DNA of 64,000 nucleotides from Asticcacaulis aquaticus. Lineage in GTDB: Bacteria; Pseudomonadota; Alphaproteobacteria; Caulobacterales; Caulobacteraceae. The number at the start of each line of letters is the position of its first letter. Positions within the stretch are counted from its first letter, which is position 1. Made by a program: the position numbers and the translations under genes. The stretch is from positions 1-64,000 of the forward strand of contig NZ_JAQQKX010000008.1 in NCBI RefSeq assembly GCF_028550415.1, read 5' to 3'. A model generated the notes under the pieces. That model ran no database searches, was not told where the DNA came from, and worked only from the letters and a program-made list of their open reading frames with translations. Below, piece by piece: positions 8,678-15,903 of the stretch.

Positions 8678-9933
8678 GCGTAGCGCCTCACATGGTCGCG
8701 CGCGCCGGTGAAGACCAGGCGGTTACGGCCGACATAGTGGCTGTCATAAAGGCCCGCCAAACCGTGCGTGGGAATGTCGAAATCGCCGTTGTCGATATAG
8801 GCGCTGCGCCTGGTTTCAGCGTCTTCATAAAGCGCGATATCGACGGCAGTCCGGGCGCTGAGGCGGGCATCGAGATCTGCCGCCTGGGCTATGGCATGGG
8901 CATCCGACCCAAAGACGCCGGAATAGAATTCGCCGGTCGAGCCTGAGCCATAGGAATAGATGCCGGTACGCTGTCCATTGATCGCCGGGCCAGAGGCCGC
9001 CAGCCCCAGCAGGGAGATAAAGACACTGGCCGCATAGGTGCCGCCCATGCGCCGGTTGAAGGTCAGGGAGGGTTCAACACGCCGTGCATAGTCGGCCGTC
9101 TGATCGCCGGCGCTCCAGCCTGTCAGGCTGCGCATCAGGGTGCGGTGGGCGCGGCGCGTGATGCCGCCAAATGGGGCATGATAGACCTGATGCGGTAGCC
9201 AGCTTCTAAGATCATCGACGCTGGCGATATGAGGCCCGCCGTGACGTTCGACCGCGGCGGCGTAGCGCGAAAAGGCGATATCGACGGCATCCATATAGGA
9301 CAGCAGCGAGGTTTCGCTGTGGCCGGCTTCGACGCGCGAGGTTGGGCGGATCAGGTCGGAGACTTCGTGAGTGTAAAGCCCGCTCATGCCGCGATCGAGC
9401 GCGAAAAAGGCCGGGTTACGGCTTATCAGCATGGCAATCGCGCCGGCGCCCATGACGAACTCATAGGGCTTGTGGAAATGCGTGCGGCTGATATCGGTGC
9501 AGATGACGACCGCCATCTCGTCAGGCGCCGCTTCGGCCATAAGCCAGCCGGCCGCCAGACGCAGCGCGCCCGATCCGCCATAGCAGGCATGCTTCACTTC
9601 AAGGTTACGACAATCGTCGGGCAGGCCGGAGTGGCGCTGCACCCAGGTCGACAGCGCTTTTTCCTGATCCGGCGCGCTTTCGGATGCGACCAGCAGAAGT
9701 TTAATCCGCTCCCGGTCAGCCGGATCTGGCAGCAGGCCCAGCACAGCATTGACCGCCAGAGTGATGGGGTCTTCCCAAGGCGGCACGACCGAACGCTCGG
9801 TGATCATCATATCGCCACACACCTCGTCAACGCTGCCGCCGCGGTCGCGCACCAGCGTCGCCATGTCCATGGCGAGGGTCGAGGGCTCGACCCACAGGCG
9901 TTCAATGCCGACAGAGGGTAAGGTTGCGGTCAT
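8668..9933 (-). CDS. HMG-CoA synthase-like enzyme of the beta-branching cassette (PksG-like)
   Basis: A 421-residue thiolase-fold protein. Catalytic residues of the family are visible: Glu85 in ASES, Cys117 in VKHACYGG and His252 in YHAPF. In polyketide systems this enzyme adds an acetyl-ACP carbanion to a beta-keto acyl-ACP, giving an HMG-type branch. The start overlaps the FabG-like gene stop as ATGA. Mevalonate-pathway HMG-CoA synthase is the alternative, but its placement next to ECH1 and ECH2 and among ACP-dependent genes makes the branching role far more likely. Confidence 0.9.
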   Translation of the reverse strand: MTATLPSVGIERLWVEPSTLAMDMATLVRDRGGSVDEVCGDMMITERSVVPPWEDPITLAVNAVLGLLPDPADRERIKLLLVASESAPDQEKALSTWVQRHSGLPDDCRNLEVKHACYGGSGALRLAAGWLMAEAAPDEMAVVICTDISRTHFHKPYEFVMGAGAIAMLISRNPAFFALDRGMSGLYTHEVSDLIRPTSRVEAGHSETSLLSYMDAVDIAFSRYAAAVERHGGPHIASVDDLRSWLPHQVYHAPFGGITRRAHRTLMRSLTGWSAGDQTADYARRVEPSLTFNRRMGGTYAASVFISLLGLAASGPAINGQRTGIYSYGSGSTGEFYSGVFGSDAHAIAQAADLDARLSARTAVDIALYEDAETRRSAYIDNGDFDIPTHGLAGLYDSHYVGRNRLVFTGARDHVRRYAWS

Positions 9934-10688
9934 GGTGCCCAGTCCAGGCCGCCGCTGACGCGGATGGTTTCGCCGTTGATGTAACCGGCCTTGTCGGAAA
10001 TCAGGAACAGCATGGTCGCCGCCAATTCATCAAGCGCACCTAACCGCCGCATGGGGCAGAACTTGTTGGCGTAATCGACAAGGCCTGACGACATGGTGTC
10101 GCGCGTCATGTCGGTTTCAAAATAGGCAGGCGCAACGACATTGGTGGTGATGCCCTTGGGGCCGTATTCCTTGGCCAGGCTGGTCGCGAGTCCGATCAGG
10201 CCGGCTTTCGAGGTGGCATAGGCCGCCTGCCCTGAGGCACCGGCGGCGATGATCGAACTGACCAGCAGGATGCGGCCCTTGCGCCGCGACACCAGTTCCG
10301 GGAGGAATGCGCGGCAAACGTAAAAAGGACCAGTGAGGTTGGTGTCGATGACCGTGCTCCAGTCCTCGTCCGTCAGCGAGTAGGCCAGACCGTTGAGACT
10401 GATCCCGGCATTGGGCACGACGGCATCGACGCGATCGAACGCCCCCAACACGTCGTCGGCAACGCGGTCGACCGCTTTGGAATCGCGCACATCCAGACAC
10501 CAGGATTTGATCGTGGCTTCTGGTGCCGTGGCTTTCAGTTCGGTGATCAGGCTTTCGGCCGCCTCGGCTTGGCTGACATAGGTAAAGGCGACGTCCCAGC
10601 CCTCGATGGCAGCCGCTTCGACCAGCGCCCGGCCAATGCCGCGCGAACCGCCCGTGACGAACAAAACGGGGCGGGCTGTGGCGCTCAT
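9930..10688 (-). CDS. 3-oxoacyl-ACP reductase, FabG-like SDR
   Basis: A 252-residue SDR with VTGGSRGIG (11-19), PNAG, Ser about 144-145, Tyr157 and Lys161 (YATSK), and a C-terminal NGETIRVSGGLDW typical of FabG. It should reduce beta-keto acyl-ACP to beta-hydroxy acyl-ACP with NADPH. The start at 10688 overlaps the FabZ-like gene stop as ATGA; upstream in-frame codons lie inside that gene and are not used. It differs from the two other cluster SDRs, which have the YX6K spacing. Confidence 0.9.
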   Translation of the reverse strand: MSATARPVLFVTGGSRGIGRALVEAAAIEGWDVAFTYVSQAEAAESLITELKATAPEATIKSWCLDVRDSKAVDRVADDVLGAFDRVDAVVPNAGISLNGLAYSLTDEDWSTVIDTNLTGPFYVCRAFLPELVSRRKGRILLVSSIIAAGASGQAAYATSKAGLIGLATSLAKEYGPKGITTNVVAPAYFETDMTRDTMSSGLVDYANKFCPMRRLGALDELAATMLFLISDKAGYINGETIRVSGGLDWAP

Positions 10689-11239
10689 AGGCGGTCTCCG
10701 ATCATGGCTTCGAACTGGACAAGACAGACGACGCGGTCGCCGCAAAGCACCTGGGCAGCGGCGCAAAAGGTGAAACCGCCATCGTCATAGGCCTGCACCA
10801 GGGTGGTCAGGCGGTCGCCGGGCCTGGCTTCCGACACGAAGAGGGCGTCGCGCACGCGCAGCAGCCGGACCGGGCTGGGCTCTGGCAGGTTTTCGGCATC
10901 GACCAGTCCAGCGTCGAGGAAAGAGGGCAGGCACAGTCCGAACTGTCCGGCCATCTCGATCAGTAGAACACCCGGATAGACGGGCGCGCCGGGGAAGTGA
11001 TCGGCAAAGACCGGATCTTCCGGATCAAGCACACGCGCACCCGATAATCGCGCTGTGGTTAGGTCCATGCCGGTGATCGTGTGCGCCAGCAGGAAGGTGC
11101 CGCGATGGGGCAGGAGGCGCATCAGTACGTCGGGCCCAAACCTTACCTGGATGGGCAGGTCGGCGACGGCAAACAGCGGCTTCTTCGCCGCTACCCGCCA
11201 TTCGGATGCGGAGGGGGGCTCAGGCAGCGATGGCGGCAT
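10685..11239 (-). CDS. FabZ/FabA-like hotdog dehydratase
   Basis: A 184-residue hotdog-fold protein. LLPHRGTFLLAH (42-53) and DHFPGAPVYPGVLLIEMAGQ (80-99) match the FabZ pattern, with catalytic His81 and acidic Glu95. It should dehydrate beta-hydroxyacyl-ACP to the enoyl form. An N-terminal extension of about 30 residues is longer than in E. coli FabZ. The gene overlaps the acyltransferase gene by 20 bases and the FabG-like gene by 4. Confidence 0.87.
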   Translation of the reverse strand: MPPSLPEPPSASEWRVAAKKPLFAVADLPIQVRFGPDVLMRLLPHRGTFLLAHTITGMDLTTARLSGARVLDPEDPVFADHFPGAPVYPGVLLIEMAGQFGLCLPSFLDAGLVDAENLPEPSPVRLLRVRDALFVSEARPGDRLTTLVQAYDDGGFTFCAAAQVLCGDRVVCLVQFEAMIGDRL

Positions 11240-12167
11240 GGATCGCCTCCAGCTTGGACGTCAGGGCCGAAGGTGTTGCGAACTCCATCGGATCGAGGGC
11301 AAAGACAGTCGCTTGCGGTAGCCAGCGCCGCCCCATCATCTTGCTGAGAATCTGCAGAGGGCCGACCTCGATAAAGACGGCGTCGGGATAGGTTATGTGG
11401 AAGGCTTCCATGGTCTGACGCCACAGGACCGGCTGATAGACGTGGCGCGTCAGGCAGTCGGTGATGATCGCGGCGTCGGCCATTGCGGGTTGCGCGGTTA
11501 CGTTTGCCCAGTAGGATTGGCTGGGTACGCGCCACTCGGCGGCCGCCAGAGCCAATGCAAAGGACTCGCTTACCGGACGGAAGCGCGGCATGTGCATGCA
11601 GATGCGGTCTTCGATGATACGCCCGATAGCAAAAAAGCGCTCTTCGGCGGCAACCATGAAGGCGTCGACGGCATCGGCGCGGCCAGCGACAACGCACTGG
11701 GTCGGGGAGTTGAAGTTCGAGACGGCGACGGCTTCTGCATCGTCAAACCGGGCGCAGATCTCGGTACACAGGGTGATGGCTTCGTCTGGATCGATGGGTT
11801 GGACGGCCGCCATGCAGCCCGACGGGCCCTCATCGTAGGCTGCGCCACGTGCGGCCACCAGGTCTCGGCTATGGTCGGCATCGAGCGCGCCGATGGCGAC
11901 CAGATGCGCGTACTCGCCAAGCGACAGACCCGCCGATGCTGTGACCGGCAGACCCTGCAACAGATCGAGATAGGTGAGGTTCAACTCGTGCACGCTGACC
12001 TGAATGTCGAGATTGCTGGCAAAGCCGTTCGGTGCATGCCCTAGCCGCGTGGTCACGCGCGCATAGGCCGCGGCACCCAAGCCCGGCGCCACGGCGTCGA
12101 GCCGGCGGAACATGTCAGCGTCGCGTGAGCTTTGACCAGGAAAAAGCAGGATCACAGGTCGCGTCAT
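11220..12167 (-). CDS. Discrete acyltransferase, malonyl-CoA:ACP transacylase-like
   Basis: A 315-residue FabD-like protein. FPGQSS is at 9-14, the nucleophile is Ser82 in AGLSLGEY, and His192 lies in the expected C-terminal small-domain position. It would load malonyl (or another acyl) onto the cluster ACP; the specificity motif is not diagnostic here. The start overlaps the gene at 12164 as ATGA. Presence of a dedicated acyltransferase, ACP and ketosynthase suggests the pathway is insulated from primary fatty-acid synthesis. Confidence 0.88.
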   Translation of the reverse strand: MTRPVILLFPGQSSRDADMFRRLDAVAPGLGAAAYARVTTRLGHAPNGFASNLDIQVSVHELNLTYLDLLQGLPVTASAGLSLGEYAHLVAIGALDADHSRDLVAARGAAYDEGPSGCMAAVQPIDPDEAITLCTEICARFDDAEAVAVSNFNSPTQCVVAGRADAVDAFMVAAEERFFAIGRIIEDRICMHMPRFRPVSESFALALAAAEWRVPSQSYWANVTAQPAMADAAIITDCLTRHVYQPVLWRQTMEAFHITYPDAVFIEVGPLQILSKMMGRRWLPQATVFALDPMEFATPSALTSKLEAIHAAIAA

Positions 12168-12658
12168 GACGGCAGCTCCCCGAGATCATTCAGAACAAAT
12201 ACCTGACCGCAGACGCCGTCGAGTCGGCCACTGAACAGCGCGCTCACCATGTCGGCGGCGCGCAAATAGCCTTCAGGCGTTGTCCGGTAGCGTAGCAGAT
12301 TGACCTGGACCGGCCGCATCGTCAGGTGGCCGGTGCCGTAACGGATCAGGGTTTCGGAGAGGGCCGCCAAGCTGTGCGTCAAAGGATCGTCGGCCTGAGC
12401 GATCAGGACGCAAAGACGGTAGGAGGTGTCCCCGGTCGCCATGGCGTCTAATAAGCGCAAAGCCTGCGGGATGCGGCAGGCGATGTTGGAAACCTCAGCG
12501 CGGTTGGCTGGCGCGGCGATTGGCATGACGAGGTTGCGTGTGCCGGCGCCTTGCAGTGCATCGGCATCGACGGGGCCCTTCAGGACGAACACCGGCCCCG
12601 ACCGGGCGGCTACGGCGGTTTCCAGATCCTGCGATGGGCGATCATCCAGCGCAATCAT
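12164..12658 (-). CDS. Degenerate SDR-like protein lacking catalytic residues
   Basis: A 164-residue protein that I cannot assign to a characterised family. Its C-terminal 60 residues (TMRPVQVNLLRY...PEGYLRAADMVSALFSG...GQVFVL) follow the layout of the C-terminal half of SDRs, and SGRLDGVCGQVFVL parallels the neighbour's SGRLDALNGQVLFI. It has no glycine-rich TGxxxGxG motif and no Tyr-x3-Lys or Tyr-x6-Lys. It is coupled by 4-base overlaps to the acyltransferase and to the YX6K SDR. It could be a non-catalytic partner of one of the cluster SDRs, or a decaying duplicate kept in frame. Confidence 0.6.
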   Translation of the reverse strand: MIALDDRPSQDLETAVAARSGPVFVLKGPVDADALQGAGTRNLVMPIAAPANRAEVSNIACRIPQALRLLDAMATGDTSYRLCVLIAQADDPLTHSLAALSETLIRYGTGHLTMRPVQVNLLRYRTTPEGYLRAADMVSALFSGRLDGVCGQVFVLNDLGELPS

Positions 12659-13449
12659 GCCCGCTCCATAAGCTTGTGCAGCAACGGCGGCAGGATGGAT
12701 ATGGTGTTGTCGAGGAAGGCCGCGCCCTTATCGATAAACAGCACCTGGCCGTTCAGGGCATCGAGCCTGCCGCTGCACAGTTCCACTGTGGCATCGCCCA
12801 TGACGCGGGCGTCGAGCGCATAGTCCTTGAACTCATCCAGCAGGAAGTTGATCGTGTCGGCGTCGAACATGCGCCGCATACTGTCGGTATCGACCTGGCG
12901 CGTACTGAGTCCGAAGATGCGACCGCCACCGGCCAGAATGCGCGGCGCTTCGGCGGCGATCAGGGCTTCGAGCACCGACTTGGCGGCGGCGACATAGTCA
13001 TAGCCGGGATAGAAGTGCTGGGCTCCATCGGAGCTGACGCCGATGCTGACGCGCGGCACGCGGCCGAACCGCGCCAAGGCAGAATCGATATAGGCGATCA
13101 GCGGCCAGGCGCTGCGTTGCAAGGTTTTAGTCAGGTCGCGCGGCGCCAGCGAGGCCAGCCCGTCCGCGCGCGCCGCCACGCAGGCATTGCTGACGAAGAT
13201 GTCCAACCGGCCGAAACGTCGATCAATATGCGCCATCAGGGCTTCGGTATCGCCGTCCTCGCCGACATCCGCCTCGACAATCTCGGGTACCAGAAGGCCT
13301 TCGGCGGTGAAAATATTGACCACGGTTTGGGGATCGTCGCTGCCCCAGCGGTGAGTCAGGATGACCTGCGCGCCGCCCCGCGCCAGGGCGAGGCCGATGG
13401 CCAGTCCGATGCCGCGCGTACCGCCGGTGATCAGGGCGACTTCGGTCAT
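12655..13449 (-). CDS. FabI/FabL-like SDR with YX6K motif, second copy
   Basis: A 264-residue SDR with TGGTRGIG (8-15), SNAC in place of NNAG, SSDG (139-142), and Tyr150/Lys157 in the enoyl-reductase YX6K spacing. The start at 13449 overlaps the ketosynthase stop as ATGA. It is related to the SDR at 6409-7245 and presumably arose by duplication. Two enoyl reductases would allow reduction of both an ordinary enoyl and a beta-branched enoyl intermediate; that division is inference. Confidence 0.8.
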   Translation of the reverse strand: MTEVALITGGTRGIGLAIGLALARGGAQVILTHRWGSDDPQTVVNIFTAEGLLVPEIVEADVGEDGDTEALMAHIDRRFGRLDIFVSNACVAARADGLASLAPRDLTKTLQRSAWPLIAYIDSALARFGRVPRVSIGVSSDGAQHFYPGYDYVAAAKSVLEALIAAEAPRILAGGGRIFGLSTRQVDTDSMRRMFDADTINFLLDEFKDYALDARVMGDATVELCSGRLDALNGQVLFIDKGAAFLDNTISILPPLLHKLMERA

Positions 13450-14729
13450 TGGATCAGGTCCGGGTGCTGCCACAAGGCGCAGCAGTTGATGCCGCCGAAA
13501 CCGAACGAGTTCTTGAGAAACAGGCGGATCTGATGATTGACCGGCGTGTTGGAGCAGACGTCGAGATCGACCTCCGGATCAAGTGTATCGATATTGATCG
13601 ACGGATGCAGACGGCCATTTTTCATCTGCATCAGCGCCGCGATAGTCTCGACGACCGGTGCCGACCAGCAGGTATGGCCCAGCATCGATTTGGGTGCATT
13701 GAGCTTGAGCTTGTAGGCGTGTGGCCCGAAGGCAGCCCTAAGTGCCTTGAGTTCGGAGAGATCGCCCAGCGGTGTTGACGTCGCATGGGCTGAAACGTAA
13801 TCGACCTGTTCGGGCGCAATGCCACACGTGTCGAACAGGCGGCGAATGGTCGCTGTCTGACCTTCCGGGGACGGGTTGGGCAGATGGTTCGCGTCGGACA
13901 TGACGACGCAACCCAGAACTTCGCCATAGATGGTCGCACCGCGCGCGCGCGCGTGCTCAAGCTCTTCAAGGATCAGCGTACCCGCACCATGCGACGGCAC
14001 GAAGCCTTCGCGACGGGTATCGTAGGGGCGGCTGGCCAGTTCTGGCGCGTCATTAAAGCTCTGGGTCGTGATTGCGCCAAGAAGCGCCATGGCGTGCAGA
14101 CCCATGGGCGAGAAGTCTAGCGCCGCTCCGGTCATGACCGCGATGTCGTGGCCATGATGGCGGATTTCATCGATGGCGGCGCGCAAGGTGATGTTGGCCG
14201 AGGCACAGGCCCCGCCCATGGTGTACCCGGCACCGCGAATCCCTAAGACCTCATTGACCGAAGAGGCGTGGTCGGTGTCGAGATCGAGCACGGCGGCCTG
14301 GGCATCGATCCAGTCAGGCTCGCTTTCGATGAAGACCTGATGGTTCTTCATCAGGTAGTTTTCGTTGAGATTGTGTCCGGCCAGTAGCCCTGCGACGCGG
14401 GTGAAATCGACATCGAAACTAAGCCCTGAATCGCGCCAGGCATCGACGGCGGTTAAAATCGAGAGACGAGTGGCAAATGGCGCCAGACGCATGATCTTGC
14501 GCATGCGGGCGCGGTTGCTGTCGGGGAGCGTGGCCTCCATGGCAGCGTGGCGGGCCTTCCAGTCGTAGTCGCTCAGGTCTCCTCCGACACGAGAATACAC
14601 GCGATCGTCCTCGAAGAAACGCCAGTTGCCTATACCTGATTGACCGGCAATCAGATTTGAGTAGAAGATGTCGAGGTCATCGCCCAAGGGGGAGATGACG
14701 CTCATGCCGGTGACGACGACACGACGCAC
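13446..14729 (-). CDS. Beta-ketoacyl-ACP synthase (FabF-like ketosynthase)
   Basis: A 427-residue condensing enzyme and the first gene of the 15-gene operon. The active-site Cys175 is in GGACASAN, the two catalytic histidines are His315 (SAHATSTPLGD) and His352 (SMLGHT), and Lys347 precedes the latter. A GFGG motif (NSFGFGGIN) closes the C-terminus. It is the only ketosynthase in the cluster, has no chain-length-factor partner and is not the Cys-to-Ser decarboxylating type used in many beta-branching cassettes. It probably works iteratively with the discrete AT and ACP. An imperfect palindrome lies about 75-95 bases upstream. Confidence 0.92.
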   Translation of the reverse strand: MRRVVVTGMSVISPLGDDLDIFYSNLIAGQSGIGNWRFFEDDRVYSRVGGDLSDYDWKARHAAMEATLPDSNRARMRKIMRLAPFATRLSILTAVDAWRDSGLSFDVDFTRVAGLLAGHNLNENYLMKNHQVFIESEPDWIDAQAAVLDLDTDHASSVNEVLGIRGAGYTMGGACASANITLRAAIDEIRHHGHDIAVMTGAALDFSPMGLHAMALLGAITTQSFNDAPELASRPYDTRREGFVPSHGAGTLILEELEHARARGATIYGEVLGCVVMSDANHLPNPSPEGQTATIRRLFDTCGIAPEQVDYVSAHATSTPLGDLSELKALRAAFGPHAYKLKLNAPKSMLGHTCWSAPVVETIAALMQMKNGRLHPSINIDTLDPEVDLDVCSNTPVNHQIRLFLKNSFGFGGINCCALWQHPDLIQ

Positions 14730-15234
14730 GAGTACACTCCAGGCAGTATAGCAGGATGCAAAAACTAAATTGTCCGAATTCGAAGAGGCGACTACATCTC
14801 AATTACACGCTATGCGTGATAATTTGGGAGTGCGCTGTGTTACGCGACGATAGACATTAATCAAAAATCAAAAACGACGTTACCTCAGCAAGGTAGTCAT
14901 TTGCTCCCGCGAAAGTCAATCGCCTTCTTGATGTATAAGTTCACAAAGATTTTTTGTGAGCGGTTGACCGTTAAGCCATCCCTTCTGACACCATCGGTGA
15001 GTGTTCCTGAGAAAAGGTTTTGGAAAGGCCAGAGTCTGACATCGGCGTCACACTCGAAACCAATCTTCAAAATTTCAATACCCTGCCGTGCCGATCTGCC
15101 GCTGCCGGCCCATCGTCCCTAACGCCGAACATGTCCGGTTTCGGGAAGAGATCCTGCAATCGCTACTGCTAGAGTTGCACTTCTGCTTAGGGCGCGCGAC
15201 GGCCTAGGACACGAAGGCGTGCTCCGCTTGAGTG
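14730..15234. other. Intergenic region between biosynthetic operon and prfH
   Basis: It holds the presumed promoter of the ketosynthase operon and an AT-rich segment to about 14990. A degenerate repeat copy (ATGTCCGGTTTCGGGA) lies at 15131-15146. A plus-strand frame at 14901-15122 has no ribosome-binding site or recognisable family, and I do not call it. Confidence 0.4.
14801..14824. promoter_or_regulatory. Imperfect palindrome upstream of the biosynthetic operon
   Basis: The core CACGCTATGCGTG (14806-14818) has two 5-bp arms around TAT, and the flanks extend the symmetry (AATTA on the left, TAATT on the right with one extra base). It lies 72-95 bases upstream of the ketosynthase start in an AT-rich region, a plausible operator for the cluster. 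No adjacent regulator gene was found. Confidence 0.45.
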
Positions 15235-15268
15235 CTGTCGCGGAACTGTTTTATCAGTCCCGCGACAG
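15235..15268 (-). terminator. Hairpin downstream of prfH
   Basis: A 14-bp stem with one G-T pair (CTGTCGCGG... with ...CCGCGACAG) and a 6-base AT-rich loop begins 9 bases beyond the prfH stop. It has no uridine tract, so it may be a processing or stability element rather than a simple intrinsic terminator. Confidence 0.5.
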
Positions 15269-15276
15269 TGAAAGTG

Positions 15277-15903
15277 TTACCTGGAAGGCCTGAGTTTGAA
15301 GAGCGGGCCCGTGTAGGTCCGCACCGGATTGCCGCGTTCGAGGCTCTGATGGGCTGACCAGTGCGCCTGTCGGGCATGGTCACCTGCCTGTAAGCGCCTT
15401 TCTTCGAGCATCAGGGCCAGTTTAAGCTTCGCCAGCTTGCGATTGGCGTGCTGAGAGCGCTGCTCCTGCGCGGTCACGACCAGTCCGGTCGGCCGGTGAG
15501 TAGCACGCACAGCGCTGTCCGTCTTATTGACGTGCTGTCCGCCGGGGCCGCTGGCGCGCATGGTCTGAAACACAATATCCTCATCACGCAGGTCGGGAAC
15601 TGTCTCTGGTGATGGCGCTAATGTAACGCCTACAAACCAGTTTCGACGCCTGTGCCCCGGTCGAAACGGACTATCGCCTACCCATTGAATGGTGCCGATC
15701 CGTTCCGACGCGAAGGCTTCGGCTTGTTCTCCTGTAATCGAAAGAAGGAGAGAGGCTGGTAGTTCTTCCTGCGCATCAAGGATGTCGCAATTCACGCCTT
15801 GTCGCAGGCCTTCACGTATGAAGGCCTGCGCCAGTTGCGCGACCACCCAGCAGCATTCGTCGGGGCCCTTGCCTGAGGTCAGGTGCAGTGTAATTTCAGT
15901 CAT
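15277..15903 (-). CDS. prfH: Peptide chain release factor homologue PrfH
   Basis: A 208-residue class I release-factor-like protein with the peptidyl-tRNA hydrolysis motif GGQ at 121-123 (ASGPGGQHVNKTDSAV). It lacks the codon-recognition domain of RF1/RF2. I use the ATG at 15903 because an upstream in-frame start adds only residues encoded within rtcB. The gene overlaps rtcB by 8 bases. RtcB2-PrfH pairs are thought to rescue and repair ribosomes whose 16S rRNA decoding centre has been cut by toxins, with PrfH releasing the nascent chain and RtcB resealing the RNA. Confidence 0.9.
   Translation of the reverse strand: MTEITLHLTSGKGPDECCWVVAQLAQAFIREGLRQGVNCDILDAQEELPASLLLSITGEQAEAFASERIGTIQWVGDSPFRPGHRRRNWFVGVTLAPSPETVPDLRDEDIVFQTMRASGPGGQHVNKTDSAVRATHRPTGLVVTAQEQRSQHANRKLAKLKLALMLEERRLQAGDHARQAHWSAHQSLERGNPVRTYTGPLFKLRPSR

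Noticed and set aside
8668-9933. Mevalonate-pathway HMG-CoA synthase
   Set aside because: It is flanked by ECH1/ECH2-type genes and ACP-dependent enzymes, and the window carries ispH of the alternative MEP pathway.
14901-15122. Plus-strand frame of 73 codons between the biosynthetic operon and prfH
   Set aside because: No ribosome-binding site, no family resemblance and low-complexity composition.
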